DNA of 64,000 nt from Massilia solisilvae (lineage in GTDB: Bacteria > Pseudomonadota > Gammaproteobacteria > Burkholderiales > Burkholderiaceae_D). The DNA lies in assembly GCF_024753215.1 (NCBI RefSeq), contig NZ_JANUGV010000001.1, positions 1,302,001 to 1,366,000 of the forward strand. The letters run 5' to 3'. Below the pieces are notes generated by a model. It ran no database searches, was not told the origin of the DNA, and was given only the letters and a program-made list of their open reading frames with translations. Shown here piece by piece: positions 1 to 8,790 of this stretch. The stretch's first letter is position 1. Each line of letters begins with the position of its first letter. Position numbers and translations under genes: made by a program.

Positions 1-86
1 CGGTGGCGGCGGGTGACAGGCCCCCGGGGCGGATGGCCTTGGCGGATGCGTCAGGGCCGCGTCGCGCCGCATGGGCACGGTGTGCC

Positions 87-686
87 CTAGGCGTCCTGCT
101 TGTTACGCTCCAGCACGAATGCCGCCACCACGCCCACGAAGCCTTCCGGCAGCACGAGCTCGTGGCAGCGCGCCGGCAGCGCCAGTCCGCTCCACTCGGT
201 GAGCTGGCGGCCGTGGCATTTCAGGCGCGCCTCGTGCTCGGTCCACGCGCGCGCCAGCAAGGCGGGGCGCCGCTCGGGCGCGCTGGCTTCGAGCAGATCC
301 AGCACGTGCGGCGGCAGGTAGTCGCGCGCCACCTGGCGCCAGTCCGGCGCCTCCTGCACCCGCATCAGGTCCACCCCCGCCAGGCCGCGCGTGTGAATCG
401 CCGCCACCGACAACGGGCCGTCATGGCTGATCGAGATCCCGGGCGGCGTCATGCCCGCCGCGCCCAGAAACGACACGGCAGGCGCACGGCCGGCCGAAAA
501 ATGGATCATGATCTGGTCCACCGCCAGCCCGTACAGCTGGGCCAGCGCCTCGCACAGCGCCTGCCGGGTGCGGCGCCGCGCCGCCTGCCGCTCGCCATCG
601 CCCCGCACGCCGATCACATACAGGCCGTCTTCCCGTGGCGCCAGCTGTGCCGGCCACCATGCCACATCCACTGGCGCTTCCATCAT
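87..686 (-). CDS. 4'-phosphopantetheinyl transferase superfamily protein
   Basis: This 199-residue protein should move the phosphopantetheine arm of CoA onto a carrier-protein serine, most obviously the T domain of the synthetase encoded just upstream. The C-terminal half carries the family signature: GVDLMRV (metal-binding Asp about residue 105) and WTEHEARLKCHG near 148-159, where Glu and the second Lys match the usual W-x-x-K-E-x-x-x-K pattern but the first Lys is His. The ATG overlaps the synthetase stop by four bases (ATGA), which implies translational coupling and a dedicated partner. A second in-frame ATG follows immediately. Positions 1-86 downstream show no supported gene. Confidence 0.85.
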   Translation of the reverse strand: MMEAPVDVAWWPAQLAPREDGLYVIGVRGDGERQAARRRTRQALCEALAQLYGLAVDQIMIHFSAGRAPAVSFLGAAGMTPPGISISHDGPLSVAAIHTRGLAGVDLMRVQEAPDWRQVARDYLPPHVLDLLEASAPERRPALLARAWTEHEARLKCHGRQLTEWSGLALPARCHELVLPEGFVGVVAAFVLERNKQDA

Positions 687-3600
687 GACCTCGCCAGCGC
701 GGCCGGAAGGCCCGCCCAGCTGGTCGCGGCCGGAATGTGCTCGCCCTTCATCACCAGCGTGAGCGGACCAAGGCGTGCATTGTCGCCCACCCGCGCGCTG
801 TACAGCACGGCGCTCCTTGGGCCCAGGTACACGCGGCTGCCGATGTCCACGTGGTCGATCTTCATCACGCGGTCCTCGAACAGGTGCGTCTGCGGGCACG
901 ACAGCGCATTCAGTTCGCTGTAGTCGCCAATGTTCACGCAGTCGAATTCGGTGATGTCGGTCGTATCCATGTACACCCCGCGGCCGATGCGGCAGCCCAG
1001 CAGCCAGAACGCCAGTGGCAGCCAGGGCGTGCCGCGCAGGTAGCGCATGAAGTTGGGCACCGCGATGCCCTCGTACAGGTTGGTCACGCCTTCGGACAGC
1101 CACACGAACGGCGTCCACATCGGCGCGGCGCGCTTGCGGTAGCGGCCCAGCAGCACCCACTTGAGCAGCGCCACCAGCAGGTAGTTGCCCACGCCGTAGG
1201 CCAGGCCGACCAGCGCCAGGTCCAGTACCACCTCGCCCCAGCGGCCGGCGCCGGCAATCGGCATCAGGTCCAGCACCACAGTGTAGCCGACCGCGATCAC
1301 CACCGCATGCGGCGCGACGATGCGAAATCCCTCGACCAGCGCGCGGCCCAGCCGGCGCAGCGGCGACGGCCGGTAGGTCAGTTTTTCCGGGTAGCCGCTG
1401 ACCTGCTCGCGCGCCGGCAGGTGGATCGGGGGCGAACCCAGCCAGGTGTCGCCGCTCTTCATCTGCGCGTTGCCCGGCGCGTGCGTGTGCACGCCCACCA
1501 GCACGTGCTCGGGCAGCACGGTGCCGTCCGGGATGTAGCTGCCGTTGCCGACGAAACTGCGGTGCGACACCACGGTCGGCTGCATCGTCATCCAGCCGCC
1601 GTCGATCTGTTCGTCGCCCAGCATCACGGCGTCGGCGATGAAGGTTTCGTCGCCGAGCGTGAGCATGTCGGGGACCACGCCGAGCGCGGTCGAGATCTCG
1701 GCGCCGCGCCCGACCTTGGCGCCCAGCAGCCGGTACCAGAACGGCGCGAACACGGTCGCGTAGATCCCGTGCAGCACGTTCAGGCTCGATTCCTGGATGT
1801 GGCTGACCAGCCACTTGGCGCAGTAGGTCCTGCTGTGGATCGGCGAGCGCCCCGGCGAAAGGCGCGGCAGCGCGCCCCAGCGGATCGCGGCCGAGACCAG
1901 CGCCGTGAGCACGATCAGCACCGCGCTGGCCGGGAACGCCAGCACGAAGTAGCGCGCCAGCTGGATCGTCACGCTCGAACCCTGCAGCCAGTGCAGCTTG
2001 TCCTGCTCGTCGAACCAGTCGATCAGCACGAAACTCGGGAACACCGGCATGAAGAACAGGGTGGCCACCGCCACCATGCCGGTGACGAAGAACAACGCCT
2101 CGGCCGCCAGCCGCGCCGTCGACACGCACGGGCGCGGCGGCAGGCTGGCCGGATCGAATGCGCCCGCATCCACCGCGGGCGAGCCGCTCCACACGCGCCC
2201 ATCCGGCACGCCGGCGCCATCGGCCAGGGCGGACTGGCCCTCCAGGTGACCCTGCCGGCCCACGCGCGTGTTCCCTTCCAGGATCGCGTACGAGGCCACG
2301 CAGGCGTCGTCGTCCAGGCGAATCGCGCCCAGGCGCAGCCAGCCGCGCTCCACGCGCGCGTTCTCGAAGTTGACCGCGTTGCCGACGCTGACGTTGTCGC
2401 CGATCGACAGCAGCTCCGGCGCGCGCAGCGTCATCGATCCGATCACCACGTCGCGCCCGACCTTGGCGCCAAGCGCGCGCAGCCACCAGTTGTACAGCGA
2501 GGACCCCGACAGCAGGTAGCTCGGCGCCGACTCGACCAGGCGGTCGGCCAGCCACCAGCGGTAATAGGTCACGCCCCACAGCGGGTAAGAGCCCGGCTTC
2601 AGGCGGCCGGCCACCAGCCACTTGCCCGCGATCGCCACCGCGAACTCCATCAGCGTGGCGAGCAGGAACACGACGATCGAGGCGGCGATCGCGCGCGCCA
2701 CCGAGTCGCCCGGGTCGCCGGTCAGGAAGTGGTAGGTGAAGAATGGCGCCAGCCACTGCGCCATGCGCAGCGTGACCAGGCCGGGCACCGCGGCCAGCTG
2801 CGCCAGCCCGCACAGCCAGCGCTTGCCTGCCGGCGGCGGCGTCCATTCTTCCTGCGCGCTGCCGGTGCCGGACGACTCGCCCAGGGCGGCGGCAATCAGG
2901 CCGATTTTGCGCTGCTGGTAGATGTCGCGCACGGTCATGTGCGCAAAGCGCGGATCGGCGCGCAGGCTCGATGCCAGGCGCGCCGCAAAGAACGAGTGGC
3001 CACCCAGGTCGCTGAAGAAGTCCAGCTCGCGCCGGATCGGCTGGCCCGGGAACAGCTTCCCGAGCGCGGCGAACAGCGCTTCCTCGGCCGGCGTCTCGGG
3101 AATGTCCGAGTCGGCCGCGTCGCCCGCCGGCGGCGCCGACAGCGGCATCGCCTTGAGCGCCTTGCGGTCGATCTTCCCGGAGGTCAGGCGCGGCATCTCG
3201 GCCAGCTGCTCGAAACGGCTGGGCACCATGTACGGCGGCAGCCGCGTGGCCAGCTGCTGGCGCAAGGCGGAGGGCGCCAGCGCAGCTTCGCTCGCGCCGT
3301 GCTTGGGCACCAGGTAGGCCACCAGCCGGTCGATGCCGTCGTCGCGGCGCAGCAGCACGGCAGTCGTGCCCACGCCTTCCAGTTGCGCCAGCACCGCTTC
3401 GATCTCGCCGAGTTCGACCCGGAACCCGCGGATCTTGACCTGGTCGTCGGTCCGGCCCAGGCACACCACCTCGCCATCGTCCAGGATGCGCGCCAGGTCG
3501 CCGGTGCGGTACAGGCGCGCGTCGTGCGCGCCAACGGACCAGGGGTTGGGCAGGAATTTTTCGGCGGTCAGGTCGGGACGGCCCAGGTAGCCGGCGGCCA

Positions 3601-4711
3601 GGCCCGGGCCGGTGATGCACAGTTCGCCCGTCTCGCCGCGCGGCAGCAGCGCCAGCGTGCCCGGCTCGCCGCCAGCCGCGATCACCAGCAGCCCATAGTT
3701 GGGCAGCGGCTTGCCGATCGTGACCGGGCGTCCCGGCGCCAGCCGCGCCAGGCTGGCCGACACCGTGGCCTCGGTCGGGCCGTAGGTGTTGAACATCTGG
3801 CGCCCGGGCCGCGCGTAACGCTCGACCACGGTCTCGGGGCACATCTCGCCGCCCAGGTTAATCAGGCGCAGCGACGGCACGTCCTGCGCGAACAGCGCCA
3901 GCAGGGTCGGCACCGCGTGCAGCACCGTGACCCGGTTCTCGTCCAGCAGGCGCGGCAGCGCTTCCGGGTCGCCGGCCGCCTCGCGCGGGCCGATCCACAG
4001 CGTGGCGCCGACCAGGTACGAGATCCAGATCTCCTCGAACGACATGTCGAACGCCACCGAAAAGCCCTGGTACACCCGGTCGCTCTCGCGCACGCCCAGC
4101 ACTTCGTTTTCGCTGCGCAGGAAGTGGCAGATGCTGCGCTGGCTGATCAGGATGCCTTTCGGCTTGCCGGTCGAACCCGACGTGTAAATGACATAGGCCG
4201 GCGCATCCGGCGACACCGCGCCGCGGCGCTGCGCCACGAAGCCGGGCGGCGGCGCGGCCAGCAGGTCTTCGGCGGTGAACAGCGGGCGGTCCAGCTGCGC
4301 CAGCTGCGGCGCCATGCCGGTGCTGCTGACCAGACCAGCGGCCCTGGCGTCTTCCATGCACACCAGCAGCCGCTCGGCCGGTGTGTCGGCATCCACCGGC
4401 AGCCAGGCGGCGCCGGCCTTGGCGATTGCCGCCTGCATGACCAGCAGTTCGATCCCGCGCGGCAGCCACAGGCCCAGGATGTCGCCGGGCCGGATGCCGG
4501 CCTCGAGCAGGCGCGCCGCGGCCAGGCCGGCCAACCGGTCCAGTTCGGCATAGGTGATCTGGCGCTCGCCCTCGATCAGCGCAATCTGGCCGGGCACGCG
4601 CCGGGCGGTCGCTTCGAGCAGGTCAGCAAGGATTTCTTCGCGCAGCAGTTCGGGCTGCGCCGGGCCGTACAGCACTTCAGGATGCCGTTCTGCAAGGGTG
4701 AGGTCACTCAT
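683..4711 (-). CDS. Pls/PosA-type single-module nonribosomal peptide synthetase with membrane C-terminus
   Basis: About 1342 residues. The adenylation domain fills the first ~500 residues with clear core motifs (YTSGSTGKPKG, NTYGPTEAT, YRTGDLAR, SGKIDRKAL). A carrier domain follows with DLGGHS (Ser about 573). There is no condensation or thioesterase domain. Instead the C-terminal ~700 residues alternate hydrophobic segments with three left-handed beta-helix (hexapeptide) blocks starting near 745, 995 and 1235 (GAKVGR, GAKVGR, GCRIGR). This is the layout of Pls-like synthetases that make cationic homopoly-amino acids such as epsilon-poly-lysine; the product here is unknown. The start is uncertain: ATGs at 4711, 4759 and 4807 all lack a good Shine-Dalgarno. 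I chose 4711 because 4807 leaves little room for a promoter beside the FNR box at 4823-4836. It is coupled to the PPTase gene downstream. Confidence 0.85.
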   Translation of the reverse strand: MSDLTLAERHPEVLYGPAQPELLREEILADLLEATARRVPGQIALIEGERQITYAELDRLAGLAAARLLEAGIRPGDILGLWLPRGIELLVMQAAIAKAGAAWLPVDADTPAERLLVCMEDARAAGLVSSTGMAPQLAQLDRPLFTAEDLLAAPPPGFVAQRRGAVSPDAPAYVIYTSGSTGKPKGILISQRSICHFLRSENEVLGVRESDRVYQGFSVAFDMSFEEIWISYLVGATLWIGPREAAGDPEALPRLLDENRVTVLHAVPTLLALFAQDVPSLRLINLGGEMCPETVVERYARPGRQMFNTYGPTEATVSASLARLAPGRPVTIGKPLPNYGLLVIAAGGEPGTLALLPRGETGELCITGPGLAAGYLGRPDLTAEKFLPNPWSVGAHDARLYRTGDLARILDDGEVVCLGRTDDQVKIRGFRVELGEIEAVLAQLEGVGTTAVLLRRDDGIDRLVAYLVPKHGASEAALAPSALRQQLATRLPPYMVPSRFEQLAEMPRLTSGKIDRKALKAMPLSAPPAGDAADSDIPETPAEEALFAALGKLFPGQPIRRELDFFSDLGGHSFFAARLASSLRADPRFAHMTVRDIYQQRKIGLIAAALGESSGTGSAQEEWTPPPAGKRWLCGLAQLAAVPGLVTLRMAQWLAPFFTYHFLTGDPGDSVARAIAASIVVFLLATLMEFAVAIAGKWLVAGRLKPGSYPLWGVTYYRWWLADRLVESAPSYLLSGSSLYNWWLRALGAKVGRDVVIGSMTLRAPELLSIGDNVSVGNAVNFENARVERGWLRLGAIRLDDDACVASYAILEGNTRVGRQGHLEGQSALADGAGVPDGRVWSGSPAVDAGAFDPASLPPRPCVSTARLAAEALFFVTGMVAVATLFFMPVFPSFVLIDWFDEQDKLHWLQGSSVTIQLARYFVLAFPASAVLIVLTALVSAAIRWGALPRLSPGRSPIHSRTYCAKWLVSHIQESSLNVLHGIYATVFAPFWYRLLGAKVGRGAEISTALGVVPDMLTLGDETFIADAVMLGDEQIDGGWMTMQPTVVSHRSFVGNGSYIPDGTVLPEHVLVGVHTHAPGNAQMKSGDTWLGSPPIHLPAREQVSGYPEKLTYRPSPLRRLGRALVEGFRIVAPHAVVIAVGYTVVLDLMPIAGAGRWGEVVLDLALVGLAYGVGNYLLVALLKWVLLGRYRKRAAPMWTPFVWLSEGVTNLYEGIAVPNFMRYLRGTPWLPLAFWLLGCRIGRGVYMDTTDITEFDCVNIGDYSELNALSCPQTHLFEDRVMKIDHVDIGSRVYLGPRSAVLYSARVGDNARLGPLTLVMKGEHIPAATSWAGLPAALARS

Positions 4712-4822
4712 CAACGGCGAGGAATTTGAAACAGGCACATCCGTGAGAGCGTACAGCATTTCGCTCGCACGTGAGGCTTGCCCGCGGACTTTTTCTTCTA
4801 CAAGCATGTTTTAGAGAATTTT

Positions 4823-4836
4823 TTGATCTAGATCAA
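4823..4836. promoter_or_regulatory. Perfect FNR box between the NRPS and the chemoreceptor
   Basis: TTGATCTAGATCAA is a perfect 14-base palindrome matching TTGAT-N4-ATCAA. Its centre (4829.5) is about 42 bases upstream of a start expected from a TACACT -10 hexamer at 4860-4865, the classical class II FNR activation geometry for the rightward chemoreceptor gene. A weaker TAGAAG -10-like element lies at the mirror position for the leftward synthetase. An FNR gene is present at 19587-20357. Confidence 0.8.
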
Positions 4837-4902
4837 GAATACGAATCTGACATCAGGCTTACACTGCGGCACTTTCAGTGCTCCAGGGCAATAAGGATAG
4901 TT

Positions 4903-6519
4903 GTGCGCGAAAACATGCCGGTGACGGCGACCGAGTACCTGCTGCGGGACGGGCAGTGCATCGTGTCCAAGACCGACACCAAGGGGCGCATCACCTACGT
5001 CAACCCCACCTTCGTCGAGGTGAGCGGCTTTTCGGAACAGGAGGTGCTGGGCAAGGCGCACAACATCGTGCGCCACCCGGACATGCCCCCCGAAGCCTTC
5101 GCCGACCTGTGGAAAACGCTCCAGGCCGGCCAGCCGTGGACCGGACTGGTGAAAAATCGTCGCAAGAATGGCGATTTCTATTGGGTTGTTGCCAATGTGG
5201 TACCGGTGCGCGAAGGTGCGCGCACGGTTGGCTATATGTCGGTACGCACCAAGCCGGCGCGCGAGCAGGTCGAAGCCGCCGACGCGCTGTACCGCCGGAT
5301 GCGCGCGACGCCGAACCACGGCATCGTCCTGCGCAATGGCAAGGTCGCGCCCACCGGGCTGCGGGCGCGGATTGCCGCCTTGCGCGGCCTGCCGTTCAGC
5401 GACCGGCTCGCGCTCCTGATGGGCGGCCAGGCCGCGCTGATGGCTGCGCTGGCCGTGGCCGCCGGCGACACGCTGTGGCGCGTGCTCGCGGCACTCGGCG
5501 CGGCCGTGACGCTGGCGGCGTGGTACGACTTGCGGCGCAGCCTGGTGCGGCCGCTCGCCGCCGCCACCGACGCCTTGTACGCGATGGCCGGCGGCGACCT
5601 GGGTCACGCCTGCCCGCAGGGCGGCAGCGACGACATCGGCCGGCTGCTGGCCGCCTTGCGCCAGCTGAACGTGAACCTGACCGCGCTGGTGGGCGACGTG
5701 CGCGTGAACGTGCGCTCGATCGAGGGCGCGATGCGCGACATCGCGGCCGGCAACGCCGACCTGGCCTCGCGCACCGAGTCGCAGGCCGCCAGCCTGGAAC
5801 AGACCGCCGCCAGCCTGCAGCAGATCGCGGCGGCGGCAGGGCAGGCTACCGAAAGCGCGCGCCGCGCCGACGAGATGGTCAGCGGCGCGGCCGGGGTGGC
5901 CAGCCGCGGCGGCCAGGCGGTGGAGCGGGTCGGCGCCACGATGGGCCGCATCAGCACCTCGGCCAGCCGCATCGTGGACATCATCGCGCTGATCGACGGG
6001 ATCGCGTTCCAGACCAACCTGCTGGCGCTGAACGCCTCGGTGGAGGCGGCCCGGGCAGGCGAGGGCGGACGCGGTTTCGCGGTAGTGGCGGACGAGGTGC
6101 GCGCGCTGGCCCAGCGTTCGGCCGGCGCCGCGCGCGAGATCAAGGCGCTGATCGAGGAGTCGGCCATGCAGGTCGAGCAGGGCAGCGCGCTGGTGGACGA
6201 AGCCGGGCGCACCATGCGCGACGTGGTGGTGGCGGTGCAGGGCGCGGTGGCGGTCATGAACGACATCAGCCGCGCCAGCGCCGAGCAGCACGACGGCATC
6301 GACCAGGTCAACGCGGCCATGGGCGGGCTCGATACGATCACGCGCCAGAACGCCGCGCTGGTCGAGGAATCGGCGATGTCCTCATCCAGCGTTGCCGAAG
6401 ACGCAACACGGCTGGTGCGGGCGGTCGCGCTGTTCAAATTGGCGGAAGAAGGTTACATGCCGACTCCGAGTCCGACATATTTGATGCACGTCAAGGAACT
6501 GGCTGAGCCGGATCAATAA
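4903..6519 (+). CDS. Aer-like PAS-containing methyl-accepting chemotaxis protein
   Basis: A 538-residue energy- or oxygen-taxis receptor. An N-terminal PAS domain (about 15-115, including [17 protein letters not shown] and [16 protein letters not shown]) resembles the FAD-binding PAS of Aer. Two closely spaced hydrophobic segments (about 165-210) follow, then a HAMP-like linker and the cytoplasmic signalling hairpin with the conserved tip ([20 protein letters not shown], then [18 protein letters not shown]). There is no periplasmic ligand domain, as in Aer. I chose GTG 4903 because AAGGA at 4893-4897 sits five bases upstream; ATG 4915 is the alternative. The perfect FNR box upstream fits a receptor made when oxygen falls. 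Confidence 0.88.
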   Translation: MRENMPVTATEYLLRDGQCIVSKTDTKGRITYVNPTFVEVSGFSEQEVLGKAHNIVRHPDMPPEAFADLWKTLQAGQPWTGLVKNRRKNGDFYWVVANVVPVREGARTVGYMSVRTKPAREQVEAADALYRRMRATPNHGIVLRNGKVAPTGLRARIAALRGLPFSDRLALLMGGQAALMAALAVAAGDTLWRVLAALGAAVTLAAWYDLRRSLVRPLAAATDALYAMAGGDLGHACPQGGSDDIGRLLAALRQLNVNLTALVGDVRVNVRSIEGAMRDIAAGNADLASRTESQAASLEQTAASLQQIAAAAGQATESARRADEMVSGAAGVASRGGQAVERVGATMGRISTSASRIVDIIALIDGIAFQTNLLALNASVEAARAGEGGRGFAVVADEVRALAQRSAGAAREIKALIEESAMQVEQGSALVDEAGRTMRDVVVAVQGAVAVMNDISRASAEQHDGIDQVNAAMGGLDTITRQNAALVEESAMSSSSVAEDATRLVRAVALFKLAEEGYMPTPSPTYLMHVKELAEPDQ

Positions 6520-6581
6520 ACTTTTACATAATCGACCCGAGCCGCACCCTGCGGCCGGCATCCAGCAGGAGCCTCCCACAA

Positions 6582-8021
6582 ATGCACTCAAACGTCATCC
6601 CGGTCGCGGCCAGCCCGTCGTATTCGGCCGCCTACCAGTCGGTTGAATTCGATGCAGAGCTCCTTGGCCGGCTGGCCAAGTCGGGTCCCCGCTATACCTC
6701 GTATCCGACCGCCGACCGTTTTTCCGAGTCGTTCGGCTACCGCGATTACCTGCAGGCGGTGGCCGGCGTGCGCACCCGGGGCGGCGCCAAGCCGCTGTCG
6801 CTGTACCTGCACATCCCGTTCTGCGACACCGTCTGCTACTACTGCGCCTGCAACAAGATCGTCACCAAGAACCGCGAAAAGGCCGCCACCTACCTCGCCT
6901 ACCTCAAGCGCGAAGTGGAGATGCAGGGCCTGCTGTTCTCGGGCATGAACGAGGTCGAGCAGCTGCACTTCGGCGGCGGCACCCCGACCTACCTGTCGGA
7001 TGCCCAGATGGGCGAGCTGATGGCGCACCTGCACCGGCTGTTCCGCTTCGCGCCGGACGGCGTGGGCGAATACTCGATCGAGGTGGACCCGCGCACGGTG
7101 ACGCCCGAGCGCGTCCATTCGCTGCGCGAGCAGGGCTTCAACCGCATCAGCCTGGGCGTGCAGGACTTCGATCCCGAGGTGCAGAAGGCGGTCAACCGCA
7201 TCCAGCCGGAAGCCGAGACCCGCTCGGTCATCGATGCCGCCCGCGGCGCCGGCTTCCGTTCGGTCAGCGTCGACCTGATCTACGGCCTGCCGCGCCAGAC
7301 GCTCAAGACCATCGGCGAGACGCTCGACAAGGTCATCACCTGCAACCCGGATCGCATCGCGGTGTACCACTACGCGCACATGCCGCACCTGTTCAAGCCG
7401 CAGCGCCGCATCAATGAGTCCGAGCTGCCGTCCAGCGACGCCAAGCTGGCCATGCTCTCGCTGTGCATCGAGCGCCTGTCCAAGGCCGGCTACGTGTACA
7501 TCGGCATGGACCACTTCGCCAAGCCGACCGACGACCTGGCGGTGGCGCAGCAGCAGGGCCGCCTGCACCGCAATTTTCAGGGCTATTCGACCCACTCGGA
7601 CACCGACCTGGTCTCGTGCGGCGTGTCGGCGATCAGTTCCGTGGGCGCCACCTACAGCCAGAACGTCAAGACGCTCGACGCCTACTACGACCTGCTCGAC
7701 TGTAACGAGTTGCCGATCGCGCGCGGCATCCGCATGACGATGGACGACGCGCTGCGCCGCACCCTGATCCAGAAGCTGATGTGCCAGTTCGAAGTGTCCA
7801 TCCCGGCGCTCGAGCAGGCCTTCCCGATCCAGTTCGACGAGTACTTCGAGAGCGAGCTGGCGCAGCTGCGCGAGCTCGAACGCGATGGGCTGGTGACGCG
7901 TGACGCCGAATGGATCACGGTGTCCATGAAGGGCCGCCTGTTGATCCGCAACGTGTGCATGGTGTTCGACCGCTACCTGGCCTCGCGCGGCAACGGGCCG
8001 CGCCACTCGCAGACCATCTGA
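6582..8021 (+). CDS. hemN: Oxygen-independent coproporphyrinogen III oxidase (radical SAM)
   Basis: This enzyme converts coproporphyrinogen III to protoporphyrinogen IX without oxygen, in the heme pathway. It has 479 residues, normal for HemN. The radical SAM motif is C81-x3-C85-x2-C88 followed by Ala-Cys (CDTVCYYCACNK), the HemN-specific form with an extra cysteine. GGGTPTYL follows, and ESELPSSDAKLAM and FQGYSTH are typical HemN stretches. The start has CAGGAG about ten bases upstream. It opens the run hemN-tauE-like-ccoI-ccoS, so heme supply is grouped with assembly of the heme-copper oxidase encoded next. No FNR box was found in the 62 bases upstream. Confidence 0.95.
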   Translation: MHSNVIPVAASPSYSAAYQSVEFDAELLGRLAKSGPRYTSYPTADRFSESFGYRDYLQAVAGVRTRGGAKPLSLYLHIPFCDTVCYYCACNKIVTKNREKAATYLAYLKREVEMQGLLFSGMNEVEQLHFGGGTPTYLSDAQMGELMAHLHRLFRFAPDGVGEYSIEVDPRTVTPERVHSLREQGFNRISLGVQDFDPEVQKAVNRIQPEAETRSVIDAARGAGFRSVSVDLIYGLPRQTLKTIGETLDKVITCNPDRIAVYHYAHMPHLFKPQRRINESELPSSDAKLAMLSLCIERLSKAGYVYIGMDHFAKPTDDLAVAQQQGRLHRNFQGYSTHSDTDLVSCGVSAISSVGATYSQNVKTLDAYYDLLDCNELPIARGIRMTMDDALRRTLIQKLMCQFEVSIPALEQAFPIQFDEYFESELAQLRELERDGLVTRDAEWITVSMKGRLLIRNVCMVFDRYLASRGNGPRHSQTI

Positions 8022-8028
8022 GCGGCGC

Positions 8029-8790
8029 ATGGCCGGCATCAACCTGTTCCCCATGTTCATGGTGGGCCTGCTCGGCAGCGTCCACTGCGGCGCCATGTGC
8101 GGCGGCATCGTGAGCGCGCTCTCGCTCGCGCCGGCGCGCGCGGGCACGCCCGCGTTCCCGGTGCCGGTGCGCACGGTGACGCTGCAGTCCAGCCTGCCCA
8201 ACGTGTTCGCCTACAATGCCGGCCGCATCGGCAGCTACATGATCGCCGGCGCGCTGGCCGGTGGCGCCGCCGGCAGCGCGCGCGCTCTCGCCGGGCTGCC
8301 GGCGCTGCAGGCGGGCGGCTTCTGGCTCGCCAACCTCATGCTCGTCGCGCTCGGCCTGTACCTGATGGATGCCTGGCGCGGCCTGGCCTGGCTGGAGCAG
8401 GGCGGACGCGCGCTGTGGCGCCACGTGCAGCCGCTGATGCGCCGGGTCGGCCCGCCCGACACCCCGGCCAAGATGCTCGCCACCGGCTTCCTGTGGGGCT
8501 GGCTGCCCTGCGGGATGGTGTACAGCGCGCTGGTGACGGCCATGCTGACCGGCTCCGGGACTGCCGGCGCCTCGGTGATGCTGGCGTTCGGCCTTGGCAC
8601 GCTGCCGATGCTCGTTGCGCTGGGCGCGGCCGGGGCCCAGGTGCGCGCCTTCCTGGCGCGGCGCGCGGTGCGCGTGGCCAGCGGGGTGGTGGTGCTCGGT
8701 TTCGGCGTGCTGGGCCTGGTGCGCGCGGCCGGCGGCCTGCCGCAAAGCTGGCTGCACACCCTGTGCATCACGCCGGGAGTGGGCGCGTGA
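8029..8790 (+). CDS. TauE/SafE-like (UreH-type) membrane protein linked to cbb3 oxidase
   Basis: A 253-residue integral membrane protein with about six hydrophobic segments. It begins MVGLLGSVHCGAMCGG and has GWLPCGMVYSAL in the middle; this paired G-x-HC-x-x-MCGG and LPCG pattern marks the small TauE/UreH-like group found beside ccoI/ccoS in many proteobacteria. By its position it probably serves copper handling or redox maturation of the cbb3 oxidase; transport of sulfite is only the family name and is not supported here. It starts 7 bases after hemN and its stop overlaps the GTG of ccoI. Confidence 0.8.
   Translation: MAGINLFPMFMVGLLGSVHCGAMCGGIVSALSLAPARAGTPAFPVPVRTVTLQSSLPNVFAYNAGRIGSYMIAGALAGGAAGSARALAGLPALQAGGFWLANLMLVALGLYLMDAWRGLAWLEQGGRALWRHVQPLMRRVGPPDTPAKMLATGFLWGWLPCGMVYSALVTAMLTGSGTAGASVMLAFGLGTLPMLVALGAAGAQVRAFLARRAVRVASGVVVLGFGVLGLVRAAGGLPQSWLHTLCITPGVGA

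Noticed and set aside
737..4729. Very long open frame on the + strand opposite the NRPS
   Set aside because: It is the high-GC antisense shadow of the synthetase: composition is Arg/Gln/His-rich with no domain, while the minus strand has all NRPS motifs.
4828..6291. Long minus-strand frame opposite the chemoreceptor
   Set aside because: His/Arg/Gly-rich antisense translation with no motif; the plus strand encodes a clear MCP.
8029..8790. Sulfite exporter
   Set aside because: Only the family name suggests it; context beside ccoI points to cbb3 oxidase maturation.
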